Source: an uncultured Flavobacteriales bacterium (GTDB taxonomy: Bacteria; Bacteroidota; Bacteroidia; Flavobacteriales_D; Sanyastnellaceae). From it: DNA of 7,500 nucleotides. The translations under genes were made by a program, and so were the position numbers. The DNA lies in NCBI GenBank assembly GCA_937890245.1, contig CALACF010000007.1, forward strand, positions 1 to 7,500, read 5' to 3'. The stretch's first letter is position 1, and each line of letters begins with the position of its first letter. Below the pieces are notes generated by a model. That model had not been told where the DNA came from, searched no databases, and worked only from the letters and a program-made list of their open reading frames with translations. Below are positions 7,074-7,500 of this stretch, piece by piece.

Positions 7074-7500
7074 TCAATTGTTTTGAATGGCTTGTACTGG
7101 GCGGATGGCCAAGGCGCGAATGGCCGGCAAGACACCGGCAATCAAGGCCATGACGAGTAAAATTGCGAGCACCGTCAGTACGGTGTTAAAGTCGATTTCT
7201 GGATGGCGAAACACACCGCCCTCTCCCCCGTCCCCAACAAGCGAGTCCACGAGTTCCAAAGTCATCACCCCAGCGACCATGCCGAGCAGCCCCGACAAAG
7301 TGGTGAGTACAACCGTCTCACCGAGAATTTGCCGGATCACCCGCAGCGGTGTAGCGCCAATGCTGCGTCGAATACCAATTTCCTTTGTCCGTTCCTTGAT
7401 CGAAATGAGCATGATATTCGTGATGCCAATCACACCCGCAAGCAAGGCCAATCCACCGAAAATCAGCGACACCAAGCGCATGGCCGAAAACAACATAGCC
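7074..7500 (-). CDS. MacB/FtsX-family ABC transporter permease, C-terminal part (N-terminus outside window)
   Basis: The last 141 residues of a permease are visible; the frame stays open to the right edge, so the ATG at 7496 is internal. The fragment matches the C-terminal FtsX-like domain: a membrane segment (about 9-32 counted from 7496), then the conserved cytoplasmic loop KERTKEIGIRRSIGA (34-48) that couples to the ATPase, then membrane segments at about 61-85 and 105-125, ending ALAIRPVQAIQNN, close to the RPVEAL-type ends of MacB and LolC/E relatives. MacB-type proteins drive substrates from the periplasm through a TolC channel (mechanotransmission). Whether an ATPase domain is fused at the N-terminus, as in MacB, or separate cannot be seen. 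It is translationally close to the adaptor (TGA, one base, ATG), which strongly suggests one machine. The order permease then adaptor is opposite to E. coli macAB. Confidence 0.88.
   Translation of the reverse strand, partial: AMLFSAMRLVSLIFGGLALLAGVIGITNIMLISIKERTKEIGIRRSIGATPLRVIRQILGETVVLTTLSGLLGMVAGVMTLELVDSLVGDGGEGGVFRHPEIDFNTVLTVLAILLVMALIAGVLPAIRALAIRPVQAIQNN

Noticed and set aside
7073..7141. Start of the adaptor at the ATG at 7141
   Set aside because: The extra 23 residues overlap the permease gene, put a Pro/Trp-rich stretch before the anchor, and are unlike adaptor N-termini; ATG at 7072 with MKKGR and an immediate membrane anchor is far better.
1..7500. Mobile element, CRISPR array, defence island or RNA gene
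   Set aside because: No transposase or integrase motif, spaced repeat array, terminal inverted repeats or tRNA-like fold was seen; the genes are ordinary envelope and housekeeping functions with similar composition.

Overview
This window reads as an ordinary chromosomal segment of a member of the Bacteroidota with fairly high GC, judged by eye at somewhat over 50%. Three observations support this. The DNA gyrase B subunit has the compact 655-residue form and local wording typical of that phylum. The only good promoter candidate fits the Bacteroidota pattern (TTG, about 20 bp, TAnnTTTG). None of the four start codons inside the window has a Shine-Dalgarno sequence upstream, which is usual there. 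A placement near high-GC Flavobacteriales-like lineages is possible but is only inference.

Layout. Bases 1-3043 (+) hold two translationally coupled genes: the C-terminal part of a periplasmic-type tetratricopeptide-repeat (TPR) protein, cut by the left edge, and a 568-residue outer-membrane beta-barrel protein that overlaps it by 4 bp (ATGA). Bases 3044-3186 are intergenic and carry a likely gyrB promoter. gyrB runs 3187-5154 (+) and is complete with all key catalytic residues. It converges, with only 12 bp between stop codons, on a leftward operon. In its transcription order that operon holds the C-terminus of a MacB/FtsX-type ABC transporter permease (7500-7074, cut by the right edge), a MacA/HlyD-type periplasmic adaptor (7072-5969, starting 1 bp after the permease stop), and a membrane methyltransferase of the isoprenylcysteine-carboxyl-methyltransferase (ICMT) superfamily (5937-5167).

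How the parts may work together. The permease and adaptor should form part of a three-component ABC exporter spanning the envelope to a TolC-like outer-membrane channel. The ATPase and channel are not in view. The methyltransferase sits 31 bp behind and is probably co-transcribed. Its substrate is unknown. The TPR protein and beta-barrel probably act together at the outer membrane, but I cannot assign a function to either. GyrB is independent housekeeping.

I saw no tRNA, rRNA, insertion sequence, CRISPR array, phage gene or defence system, and no clear sign of horizontal transfer. The least explained part is the TPR/beta-barrel pair. The remaining findings are modest. No gene-free stretch exceeds 143 bases.
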